Shown: piece by piece, positions 1 to 5,267 of the stretch | Layout of the letters: the number at the start of each line of letters is the position of its first letter | How positions within the stretch are numbered: the stretch's first letter is position 1 | From: Octadecabacter sp. | GTDB lineage: Bacteria > Pseudomonadota > Alphaproteobacteria > Rhodobacterales > Rhodobacteraceae | Direction of reading: 5' to 3' | Assembly (NCBI GenBank): GCA_018500065.2 | Contig: JAHBAO020000331.1 | Location: forward strand, 1 to 7,934 | Length of the DNA stretch: 7,934 bases | Translations under genes and position numbers: made by a program | The notes under the pieces: generated by a model | Database searches by the model: none | What the model was told of the DNA's origin: nothing | The model's input: the letters and a program-made list of their open reading frames with translations, nothing else

Positions 1-1
1 C

Positions 2-739
2 GTCGCGGCGATTTGGGGTATGGAAAGTCAGTTCGGTGAAAAGCGCGGGCTGATCCCTGTGGTATCTTCCACGGCGACATTGGCGTTTGATGGCCGGCGT
101 GGGGATTTTTACGAATCCCAATTGATAGCCGCTTTGCGCATTCTGGAACGCGGTGACACCACGCCCGCGCAATTGACGGGAAGCTGGGCTGGTGCGATGG
201 GGCATACGCAGTTTATCCCGACGTCTTATCAGTCTTTTGCGGTTGATTTTAACGGTGACGGACGCCGCGATATTTGGGGCGATGATCCGGGCGATGCCTT
301 GGCGTCTACCGCCAGCTATCTGTCGCGCAACGGTTGGCGCAATGGCCTGAAATGGGGTGCTGAGGCGGGAACGGGTGGCCCGGACGGGCGCACCATTCAG
401 CCGCAAGCTGGTGGTGTGCGGTTCACGGTGACGCGCAATTTCAACGTGATCAAAACGTATAACAACTCAGACCTTTATGCGCTTGGGGTCGGCCATTTGG
501 CCGATCGTCTTGGCGGGGCTGGGCCATTGCAGGGCAGTTTTCCGCGTGATGCAAACGGGCTTTCGCGTGAAGACAGATTGGCCATTCAGCGCGGTCTTGC
601 CGCGCGGGGCTATGATGTTGGGACGATTGATGGCGTGATTGGGCGACTGACCGAAGCGGCAATCAGTGATTTCCAACAACGTCAGGGGCTTGCGGTTACG
701 GGCGTTGCCTCGGCTGAGGTGCTCTCGGCCCTTCGGTAA
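2..739 (+). CDS. Lytic murein transglycosylase, MltB/SltB type, with C-terminal peptidoglycan-binding domain (5' partial)
   Basis: The reading frame is open from base 2, so the N-terminus lies outside the window; 245 residues are visible, ending at TAA. The visible start reads AAIWGMESQFG, which matches the catalytic-Glu region of family 3 (MltB/Slt35) lytic transglycosylases; the Glu of GMES is the likely acid/base. Further on are the family signature GSWAGAMGHTQFIPTSY and an EF-hand-like loop, DFNGDGRRD, as in Slt35. The last ~65 residues (AIQRGLAARGYDVGTIDGVIG onward) form a PG_binding_1 domain. Known family role: non-hydrolytic cleavage of the MurNAc-GlcNAc bond in the periplasm, leaving 1,6-anhydromuramic ends, for wall remodelling and recycling. 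A signal peptide would be expected upstream but cannot be seen. The next gene begins 68 bp downstream on the same strand. Family assignment is secure; the exact paralogue is not. Confidence 0.93.
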   Translation, partial: VAAIWGMESQFGEKRGLIPVVSSTATLAFDGRRGDFYESQLIAALRILERGDTTPAQLTGSWAGAMGHTQFIPTSYQSFAVDFNGDGRRDIWGDDPGDALASTASYLSRNGWRNGLKWGAEAGTGGPDGRTIQPQAGGVRFTVTRNFNVIKTYNNSDLYALGVGHLADRLGGAGPLQGSFPRDANGLSREDRLAIQRGLAARGYDVGTIDGVIGRLTEAAISDFQQRQGLAVTGVASAEVLSALR

Positions 740-807
740 CATGCAGTTGTTTTGCGTTTGGGTCGCATTGATGGCTAGGTTTAAGTGGTGCTGATCTTGG
801 GGTTGTA

Positions 808-1707
808 ATGAAGATTTGGATAACGCGGGTAGCCACGATACTTGCATCGCTTTTTGTGATCTTGGGTGGCATGGTTGCTTGCAATTCATTGCCGCAACCC
901 GTGCAAGCCCCGCAAGCCGAAACGCTGCGGGTCGCCACTTACAACGTTCACTACATTTGGATGGGTCGCGAAACGGGCGACTGGTCACTTGGCGATTGGG
1001 AACGGCGAAAGGGGCCGTTGCAAACCGCATTTCGCAGTTTGGAGGCTGATATTGTCGGCTTTCAGGAAATGGAAAGTTTCGGGCGCGGTATGTCACCTGC
1101 GAACCTGACGCTGGATTGGCTGCGCGACCAAAACCCAGATTATGCAGCCGCAGCTGTTGGCGACCCAGCGGAGTTTCCAAGCACGCAGCCGATTTTTTAC
1201 CGTTCAGACCGTCTGGAATTGCGCGATCAAGGCTGGTTCTTTTTCAGTGAAACACCGGATGTGATCTATTCGCGCACCTTCAACGGATCATGGCCTGCGT
1301 TCACGTCTTGGGCGGAATTCCAAGACCAGAACGGCACAGTTTTTCGCGTCTATAACCTGCACACCGAATACCGCAGCATGTCCAACAAACAGCTGTCGGT
1401 CGCATTGGTGGCTGAGCGTATCGCAGCGCCCGCCAGCCGTATGCCAGTATTTGTCATCGGTGATTTCAACGCGATCCGTGGGTCCACGACTTTGCAAATA
1501 TTAGAAGACGTTGGGGTCACGTTCTGGCCCTCGCAAGGCTCGTCTTTCCATTTCAATCGAGGCCTGAACCTGTTTCCAGCGATTGACCATATTGGTGGGG
1601 TCAATGGGATAACGCCTGTCGGTGAGACGTTTTCGGTGAGGGGGCGGTTTGACGGGGAATGGCCGACGGATCACTATCCGGTCGTCGGGGATTTTACGCT
1701 TCGCTAG
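808..1707 (+). CDS. Endonuclease/exonuclease/phosphatase (EEP) superfamily protein, probable lipoprotein
   Basis: This is a 299-residue protein. A short basic N-terminus and hydrophobic segment (residues ~7-24) end in MVAC, a plausible lipobox with Cys25, so it is probably a lipoprotein or at least exported. The rest carries the ordered EEP (DNase I-like) motifs: ATYNVH (43-48, metal-binding Asn46), DIVGFQEME (81-89, catalytic Glu87), NLHTEY (183-188), GDFNA (218-222, Asp219/Asn221), IDHI (259-262) and a terminal DHYPV (288-292, catalytic Asp-His). All core residues are present, so it should be an active Mg-dependent phosphodiesterase or phosphatase. The superfamily includes nucleases, sphingomyelinases and inositol phosphatases, and the substrate cannot be read from sequence. 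The Shine-Dalgarno region is weak. It ends 9 bp from the oppositely oriented cdsA-like gene. A link to the lipid genes through a phospholipid substrate is only a guess. Confidence 0.88.
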   Translation: MKIWITRVATILASLFVILGGMVACNSLPQPVQAPQAETLRVATYNVHYIWMGRETGDWSLGDWERRKGPLQTAFRSLEADIVGFQEMESFGRGMSPANLTLDWLRDQNPDYAAAAVGDPAEFPSTQPIFYRSDRLELRDQGWFFFSETPDVIYSRTFNGSWPAFTSWAEFQDQNGTVFRVYNLHTEYRSMSNKQLSVALVAERIAAPASRMPVFVIGDFNAIRGSTTLQILEDVGVTFWPSQGSSFHFNRGLNLFPAIDHIGGVNGITPVGETFSVRGRFDGEWPTDHYPVVGDFTLR

Positions 1708-1716
1708 TTTTGGTCG

Positions 1717-2655
1717 CTAGGCCCAGATCAAATGCGTGACATGGTAAAAGATAGGCGCGGCAAAGATCACGCTGTCTAGCTGGTCGGTGAACCCGCCTTG
1801 GCCTGGGATAAGGTGCGACCAGTCTTTGATCCCACGGTCGGCTTTGATGGCGGCAAACACCAGATTGCCAAACATGCCCGCGATGGACGCAAGTGCCGCC
1901 ATCGCCATTGCGCCACCGATCCCGAACGGGGTCATCCACGCAAGCAACCCGCCAATTATGGCAGCTGATGCAACACCGCAGGCCATGCCTTCCCACGTCT
2001 TGGCAGACAGGCTTGGGATGATACGGGTTTTGCCGATGCGGCGGCCAAAGAAGAAATCCAACAGATCACCAAATTGAACAACCATGACGAGGAACGCGAT
2101 CAAAAGCACACCGCGGTCCGCCGGATATCCCGCGACGTCGATCATCAGTAGGGCGGGGACGTGGGACATGCAGAAAACGGTGATCATCAGCGCCCATTGG
2201 GTTTCTGCGACGCGGATAAGGAAACGGTCCGGATTGCCACGCAAGGCTGAAACGACGGGCAGCATCAGAAAGGCGTAGACCGGGATGAACACCGTATATA
2301 GCGCTTGCCAATCAAGGCCGACGAACAGGTATTGCAGCGGTAGGGCGACGAAGAAACCAAGTGCAAGGGCGAGGTGGTCGGCCTGTCGTTTGTTGGTCAG
2401 CGTCAGGAACTCTCGCAACGCGGCGAAGGATGCGAACGCGAACAACACAATGATGCCGACTTTCCCTGCGATCAGCGCCAGCGTGAACAGGATAACCATG
2501 CCCCACCAACTGCGCACGCGGGTCTTGAAGGTTTCCACGACGGGGTTGTCTTCGCCACCGCGCGCACTGAGGATTTCAGCGAAGATCGTCAGCGTGAACA
2601 TCAACCCGCAGACACCGAGGAACAGGCCGAGTATGTCAGAACTGGTCGATGTCAT
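1717..2655 (-). CDS. cdsA: Phosphatidate cytidylyltransferase (CDP-diacylglycerol synthase family)
   Basis: This is a 312-residue polytopic membrane protein. Hydrophobic segments lie at about residues 9-30, 52-80, 96-136, 154-173, 182-202, 228-245 and 248-270. SAKTWEG (217-223) corresponds to the conserved S-x-K-x-T-W-E-G stretch of CdsA. The C-terminal family signature is present at 271-294: Lys271, Arg274, Lys277-Asp278, then the PGQGGFTDQLD core ending in Asp291 and Asp294, which bind metal in the family. Known reaction: CTP + phosphatidate to CDP-diacylglycerol + PPi at the inner membrane. The start is supported by GAGGA upstream and by a 4-bp ATGA overlap with the plsC-type gene, whose product supplies phosphatidate, so the two are translationally coupled. 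This may be a second, pathway-specific CdsA rather than the housekeeping copy; no rseP/dxr neighbours are seen here. Confidence 0.92.
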   Translation of the reverse strand: MTSTSSDILGLFLGVCGLMFTLTIFAEILSARGGEDNPVVETFKTRVRSWWGMVILFTLALIAGKVGIIVLFAFASFAALREFLTLTNKRQADHLALALGFFVALPLQYLFVGLDWQALYTVFIPVYAFLMLPVVSALRGNPDRFLIRVAETQWALMITVFCMSHVPALLMIDVAGYPADRGVLLIAFLVMVVQFGDLLDFFFGRRIGKTRIIPSLSAKTWEGMACGVASAAIIGGLLAWMTPFGIGGAMAMAALASIAGMFGNLVFAAIKADRGIKDWSHLIPGQGGFTDQLDSVIFAAPIFYHVTHLIWA

Positions 2656-3320
2656 AAGCGATCCTCGCGACTTGGTGCGAGGTCGAGGAGGGCAGTTGAT
2701 GCCCGTTTAAGAAAGGCGTCTTTGGTTTCGCGCCCTTTTACGTGGATCGGTTCGCCGAACGTGACGGTGCAGATCAGCGGTAGCGGGATGACTTCGCCCT
2801 TGGGCATGATCTCGGTCACATTAGCGATCCATGTTGGCACAAGGTCAACATCGGGGCGGGCTTTGCCCATGTTGAACAGGCCAGATTTGAACGGCAATAA
2901 CGGGTCTTCCGTCATGTTGCGGTTGCCTTCGGGAAAAATGATCAGGGACGAGCCGTCATCCAAGGCATCCAGAATGTTTTGCATCGGATCATGGTTTTCG
3001 CTCCGCGCTTCGGGGCGGCGGTCTACCAGAACACAATTGAACACCTCAGGGCCGACGAAGGCGCGCAGTTTGTTTTTCAACCAGTAATCGGCGGCGGCGA
3101 CAGGGCGCACGTCGCGGCGGATGTTGGGTGGCATGCACGACCAGATCATCGGCATATCAGCGTTGCTAACGTGATTGGCAAAATAGACCCGTTGTTTATT
3201 GACCGGCTCAATCCCGCGCCAATCCGCACGTACGGCCGTGATGAAGCGGGCAAACAGCGCGATGGCTTGGCCGACAATCTTCGCTGCAAATTTGCGGGGA
3301 AGGGACATGAGGGATTTCAT
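2652..3320 (-). CDS. plsC: 1-acyl-sn-glycerol-3-phosphate acyltransferase family protein (PlsC/LPLAT)
   Basis: This is a 222-residue protein with the PlsC fold motifs: NHVSNAD, containing the catalytic H-x4-D (His50, Asp55), and FPEGNR (129-134), the acceptor-phosphate-binding EGTR-type block with Asn in place of Thr. Residues ~11-30 form a hydrophobic or amphipathic membrane-associating helix. Known family reaction: acyl transfer to lysophosphatidate at the cytoplasmic face of the inner membrane, giving phosphatidate. The frame stays open upstream to 3533, but that extension overlaps yiaAB and is Pro/Ala/Lys-rich low-complexity translation, so it is rejected. ATG at 3320 was chosen, with ATG at 3308 (MSLPRKF) as an alternative; neither has a strong Shine-Dalgarno. 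The gene overlaps cdsA by ATGA, consistent with substrate hand-off. Other glycerolipid or lysolipid acceptors are possible. Confidence 0.88.
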   Translation of the reverse strand: MKSLMSLPRKFAAKIVGQAIALFARFITAVRADWRGIEPVNKQRVYFANHVSNADMPMIWSCMPPNIRRDVRPVAAADYWLKNKLRAFVGPEVFNCVLVDRRPEARSENHDPMQNILDALDDGSSLIIFPEGNRNMTEDPLLPFKSGLFNMGKARPDVDLVPTWIANVTEIMPKGEVIPLPLICTVTFGEPIHVKGRETKDAFLKRASTALLDLAPSREDRL

Positions 3321-3361
3321 TCCGGTGAGTTTGGCTGAGGACAACGGGTTTGGAAAGGGGG

Positions 3362-3399
3362 GCGCCCCGCCACCCTTGGGACGGGAAGGGGCGGGGCGC
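3362..3399 (-). terminator. Strong GC hairpin between yiaAB and plsC, possible terminator or attenuator
   Basis: The arms GCGCCCCGC (3362-3370) and GCGGGGCGC (3391-3399) pair perfectly. After a 2-nt bulge the stem continues with CCCTT (3373-3377) against AAGGG (3386-3390), leaving an 8-nt loop. On the - strand it lies ~30 bp after the yiaAB stop and is followed by a C run and only three T residues, so it is not a textbook intrinsic terminator. It could be a weak terminator giving differential expression, or an RNA-stabilising 3' structure. Confidence 0.45.
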
Positions 3400-3420
3400 T
3401 TTGCCGATGACGCGGCAAGG
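3399..3420 (-). other. Small hairpin directly after yiaAB
   Basis: CTTTGCCG (3399-3406) pairs with CGGCAAGG (3413-3420), including one G-T wobble, around a 6-nt loop. It shares base 3399 with the larger hairpin, so the two structures are essentially tandem. It sits 9 bp after the yiaAB stop codon on the - strand. Confidence 0.35.
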
Positions 3421-3429
3421 GGGGGCCTG

Positions 3430-3723
3430 TTAAGCGGCTTTGTCGTCTTCGCCGCCGATGTAGTCTGCCAACAGCCGTTCATTGCGGGCCTCTTCGACAC
3501 GGGTGATCCGGTCTTCTGACAGGCGGTCATCAAAGCGAAGTTTGACGAAGTTCACCAAGGACAGGGTCAGCATCATGATACCGATGCCCCAATACCCTTT
3601 GGTCGACAGTGGGACGTCTGGAGACATGTAAAGTGAGAGGCCGAGCATCCCGTAAGCTGCGATAACGCCCACCGCGTTGAACAAAATGATCAGGCCGTTG
3701 TCAGATTTGTTGAAGTTACTCAT
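3430..3723 (-). CDS. YiaA/YiaB-type two-helix inner membrane protein
   Basis: This is a 97-residue protein with two hydrophobic helices (about residues 10-31 and 43-60) and a charged C-terminal tail rich in Asp, Glu and Arg. The stretch GLSLYMSPDVPLSTKGYWGIG resembles the repeat unit of E. coli YiaA (LGLWNAEMQLNEKGYYFAV), including the loop, K-G-Y and the start of the second helix; it corresponds to one copy of the YiaAB two-helix domain. The biochemical role of this domain is not established. The start is well supported: AAGGA lies 8 nt upstream of the ATG. It follows pspA by 30 bp on the same strand, so the two are almost certainly co-transcribed, placing it in an envelope-stress context. 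The domain call rests on recalled similarity and is moderately firm; the two-helix topology is clear. Confidence 0.75.
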   Translation of the reverse strand: MSNFNKSDNGLIILFNAVGVIAAYGMLGLSLYMSPDVPLSTKGYWGIGIMMLTLSLVNFVKLRFDDRLSEDRITRVEEARNERLLADYIGGEDDKAA

Positions 3724-3753
3724 GGGTTTATTCCTTTTTTCAGTTTCAATACG

Positions 3754-4137
3754 TTAAGCAGATTTTTTGGTTTTTAGGCGGGCAAGAACATCGTCCGCCG
3801 TGGTGCGGATCGCGTCACCAAAGCCTTGGTCTGCCATACGATCGGCAAGGGTTTCATGACCGAGGTCACGGTCGATTTCGCGCAGGATTTCGGACTGCTC
3901 AAACGGGTCGTCTTTGCCCATCACGCGGCCAATAAGTTCCTCTGCTTCTTCAGCACTCGAGGTGCGCCCGATGGTGGTGTTCAACTTGGACTGGATCGCC
4001 TGTTCACGACGCACCGCACGGGCTTGGATAGCGCCCTGTTTAAGATCAATGATGCGGCGATGGCCGGCCTCGATTGAATTGCGCAAGCGGATGACTTTTT
4101 GGTCCAACCGATCACAGGTTTCGATGCGAATGGTGAG
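3754..4137 (-). pseudogene. C-terminal PspA remnant downstream of the stop
   Basis: This is the in-frame continuation of pspA after the TAA, open for 127 codons. It holds the second coiled-coil arm and the Glu/Asp-rich C-terminal helices. The first possible re-initiation codon is TTG at 4107 (MDQKV in a start-based call), which has no convincing Shine-Dalgarno, so independent translation is doubtful. The absence of further stops or frameshifts shows that no noticeable decay has followed the nonsense change. Confidence 0.5.
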
Positions 4138-4437
4138 TTAGTTTTCCATTTGCGCAACCGCTTGCGCGGCTTCGGTCGCAAGGTCTTCACGACCTTGGTC
4201 CATCGCGTCTTGCGCACGGCCCATCATATCTTCGATCCGGTTTTTAAGGGCATCGCGCTGGCGTTCTTCTGAGCGCTGGCGCTGTATAAGCGAGGCGAGG
4301 GTGGCCTTGGCCGCCTTAAGGGATGTCTCGGCTTCGCGGATCTTCTGGTCGATCAATTCAATCGCGAAGGCATCGCGGACGCGGTCTCCGGAGCGTGCGT
4401 TGACCCCTGCAATGAGGGTTGAGAGTGTCTTGAACAT
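4138..4437 (-). CDS. N-terminal PspA fragment (translated part if the TAA is genuine)
   Basis: This is the product actually made under normal termination: 99 residues ending QMEN. It contains the amphipathic membrane-binding helix 1 and the first arm plus turn of the PspA hairpin, but stops ~13 residues after the GREDLA motif. Most of the second arm and all of the C-terminal helices needed for polymer assembly in PspA/Vipp1 proteins would be missing. It keeps the native Shine-Dalgarno. Gene finders may also start it 5 codons earlier at 4452. It should be treated as part of the interrupted pspA rather than an independent gene. Confidence 0.6.
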   Translation of the reverse strand: MFKTLSTLIAGVNARSGDRVRDAFAIELIDQKIREAETSLKAAKATLASLIQRQRSEERQRDALKNRIEDMMGRAQDAMDQGREDLATEAAQAVAQMEN

Positions 4438-4475
4438 ATCGCTTCCTTTCATGTGTCGCGGTTCACTGCGTGTCG

Positions 4476-4488
4476 TGAACGTTGTTCA
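4476..4488. promoter_or_regulatory. Probable TetR operator O1, at the pspA promoter start region
   Basis: The perfect 5-bp inverted repeat TGAAC-GTT-GTTCA begins 3 nt downstream of the predicted pspA -10 box, where bound repressor would block RNA polymerase. The same palindrome recurs at 4534-4546 and 5163-5175, all around the adjacent tetR gene. The family rule that TetR proteins bind short palindromes near their own gene supports the assignment; binding itself is inferred. Confidence 0.75.
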
Positions 4489-4491
4489 TGA

Positions 4492-4520
4492 ATTAGATTT
4501 AGCGATGCAGGTGACTTCAA
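4492..4520 (-). promoter_or_regulatory. Sigma70-like promoter of the pspA-yiaAB transcript
   Basis: On the - strand the -35 is TTGAAG (4515-4520) and the -10 is TCTAAT (4492-4497, 5 of 6 matches to TATAAT), separated by exactly 17 bp. The start point would fall inside the operator at 4476-4488, giving a 5' leader of roughly 45-50 nt before the pspA ATG at 4437. The two TGAAC-N3-GTTCA copies flank this promoter. Confidence 0.6.
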
Positions 4521-4533
4521 TCAAGTGATAGCG

Positions 4534-4546
4534 TGAACGATGTTCA
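4534..4546. promoter_or_regulatory. Probable TetR operator O2, upstream of the pspA -35 and overlapping the tetR stop
   Basis: TGAAC-GAT-GTTCA is a perfect 5-bp inverted repeat with the same arms as O1, centred 58 bp from it. Its last three bases are the tetR stop codon (TGA on the - strand). It lies 13 bp upstream of the predicted -35 box, so with O1 it brackets the promoter. Confidence 0.7.
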
Positions 4547-5149
4547 GGAAATTTGCAGTGAAGACGTTAAGTGATTGAGAAACAATGAAAGCATTTCGTC
4601 GAGGTGTGCCGCTGGAACGCCTGCGGATGCCTCATCCAGCCCCAAAAGCACGATTCCATGCACGCTTGAGAACAATGCTTTGGTCAAAAGCGCGCGATTC
4701 TCTGGGGGGTGGTCGGGAAAAATGACAGATAGGGGCGCGTCTATGTAGGCGAACAGTTGGCCCATCTCTTGCAGGTACCAGTCAGGTGCGGCTTCCCCAG
4801 CAGGGCGTTCAATATCAAACAGGGCGCGCCATGTGTTGAAGTTTTGCGCCGCGAAATGGTGATAGGCGTGCGACATCACGATAAGGTGCTGGGTCGCGTC
4901 TTGTGGCGCATCGGCCAAGGATTCAGCGACAGCCGCACCTAAGCGTTTGAACGTGCGGGCGTTTACAGCCAGCACCAGGTCGCCCAAGTCGCCGAACACA
5001 TTGTAGATCGCCCCGAGTGCGCAGCCTGCGTCTTTTGCTAGGTCACGCGCCCGCAGGTTCTTAAGTCCGTCGGAGGTGATCCGGCGTTCTGCGTGTTGGA
5101 TTAACGTGTCGCGCAATGCAGCGCGGCGCATTTCAACTTTTCCGGCCAT
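4544..5149 (-). CDS. TetR/AcrR-family transcriptional repressor (WHG-type C-terminal domain)
   Basis: This is a 201-residue protein. An N-terminal helix-turn-helix lies at about residues 32-59 (LRARDLAKDAGCALGAIYN then the VFGDLGDLV stretch), with the characteristic GAIYNVF recognition-helix end. The C-terminal ligand-binding domain has Trp107 and a SSVHGIVLLGL stretch (His164-Gly165) typical of the WHG class (TetR_C_33). The start is supported by AAAGGA upstream of the ATG. Its gene is flanked by copies of TGAAC-N3-GTTCA: one 13 bp before its start codon, one over its stop codon and one further on at the pspA promoter. It is therefore predicted to repress itself and the pspA-yiaAB operon, perhaps also plsC-cdsA. 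The ligand is unknown; a lipid, acyl-CoA or membrane-active compound would suit the target genes, but that is inference. Confidence 0.93.
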   Translation of the reverse strand: MAGKVEMRRAALRDTLIQHAERRITSDGLKNLRARDLAKDAGCALGAIYNVFGDLGDLVLAVNARTFKRLGAAVAESLADAPQDATQHLIVMSHAYHHFAAQNFNTWRALFDIERPAGEAAPDWYLQEMGQLFAYIDAPLSVIFPDHPPENRALLTKALFSSVHGIVLLGLDEASAGVPAAHLDEMLSLFLNHLTSSLQIS

Positions 5150-5162
5150 GAGGTGTCCTTTG

Positions 5163-5175
5163 TGAACCTAGTTCA
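5163..5175. promoter_or_regulatory. Probable TetR autoregulatory operator O3
   Basis: TGAAC-CTA-GTTCA is a perfect inverted repeat with the same 5-bp arms as O1 and O2 but a different 3-bp spacer. It lies 13 bp upstream of the tetR ATG and directly abuts the predicted tetR -10 box, so a bound repressor should shut off its own gene. Confidence 0.72.
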
Positions 5176-5203
5176 AGACTAGCAACTGTTGCCTGCTTGG
5201 CAA
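5176..5203 (-). promoter_or_regulatory. Candidate tetR promoter
   Basis: On the - strand the -35 is TTGCCA (5198-5203, 5 of 6 to TTGACA), followed by a 16-bp spacer and a weak -10, TAGTCT (5176-5181), which keeps the key T1, A2 and T6. O3 follows immediately, the same layout as the pspA promoter and O1. Confidence 0.4.
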
Positions 5204-5267
5204 AGGTCGGAATTGAGTTTTTTGGCCAAGATGAAGGGGGAGGCAGCGAATTAACCCTAATGAAGGC

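Larger units (their letters stand above)
3754..4437 (-). pseudogene. pspA: pspA/IM30-family gene interrupted by an in-frame TAA stop
   Basis: Read as one frame, this encodes a 227-codon PspA/IM30 (ESCRT-III-like) protein, close to the usual ~222 residues, with a single TAA at codon 100 (bases 4138-4140). Before the stop are an amphipathic N-terminal helix (MFKTLSTLIAGV, 1-12) and a long coiled coil containing GREDLA (82-87), matching EREDLA of E. coli PspA. After it, in the same frame with no indel, the coiled coil resumes (LTIRIETCDRLDQKV) and the conserved tail ends with DDVLARLKTK. ATG 4437 was chosen over ATG 4452 because AAGGAAG lies 5 nt upstream of it. Known role of PspA: binds stressed inner membrane and forms membrane-remodelling oligomers. 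A one-base change of TAA to GAA, AAA or CAA would restore the gene, so the lesion is very recent, or a sequencing error. It is the first gene after the TetR-controlled promoter. Confidence 0.85.

Noticed and set aside
1702..1720. Direct repeat CGCTAG at the converging gene ends
   Set aside because: Six-base copies that merely contain the two TAG stop codons; too short to mean anything, and no bidirectional terminator hairpin is present in the 9-bp gap.
3321..3533. N-terminal extension of the plsC frame up to an ATG at 3533
   Set aside because: It overlaps the C-terminus of yiaAB in another frame and runs through the intergenic hairpins; the translation is Pro/Ala/Lys-rich without family character. 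The PlsC-like sequence begins at about 3320.
4107..4140. Two adjacent genuine genes (a split PspA) with the second starting at TTG 4107
   Set aside because: The reading frame is continuous and PspA-like through the 10 codons between the stop and the TTG, and no convincing Shine-Dalgarno precedes the TTG. A single nonsense codon explains the data more simply.
4138..4140. Programmed readthrough or stop-codon recoding in pspA
   Set aside because: TAA followed by CTC is not a known leaky context, no recoding structure is evident, and other genes in the window use TAA, TAG and TGA as ordinary stops. It is kept only as a test in the pspA finding.
5196..5230. Imperfect inverted repeat CTTGGCAAA / TTTGGCCAAG between the enolase-superfamily gene and tetR, considered as a terminator
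   Set aside because: The stem is AT-rich at its inner end with a bulge and a 16-nt loop, and no T tract follows in the transcribed direction. The left arm also overlaps the better-supported tetR -35 region.
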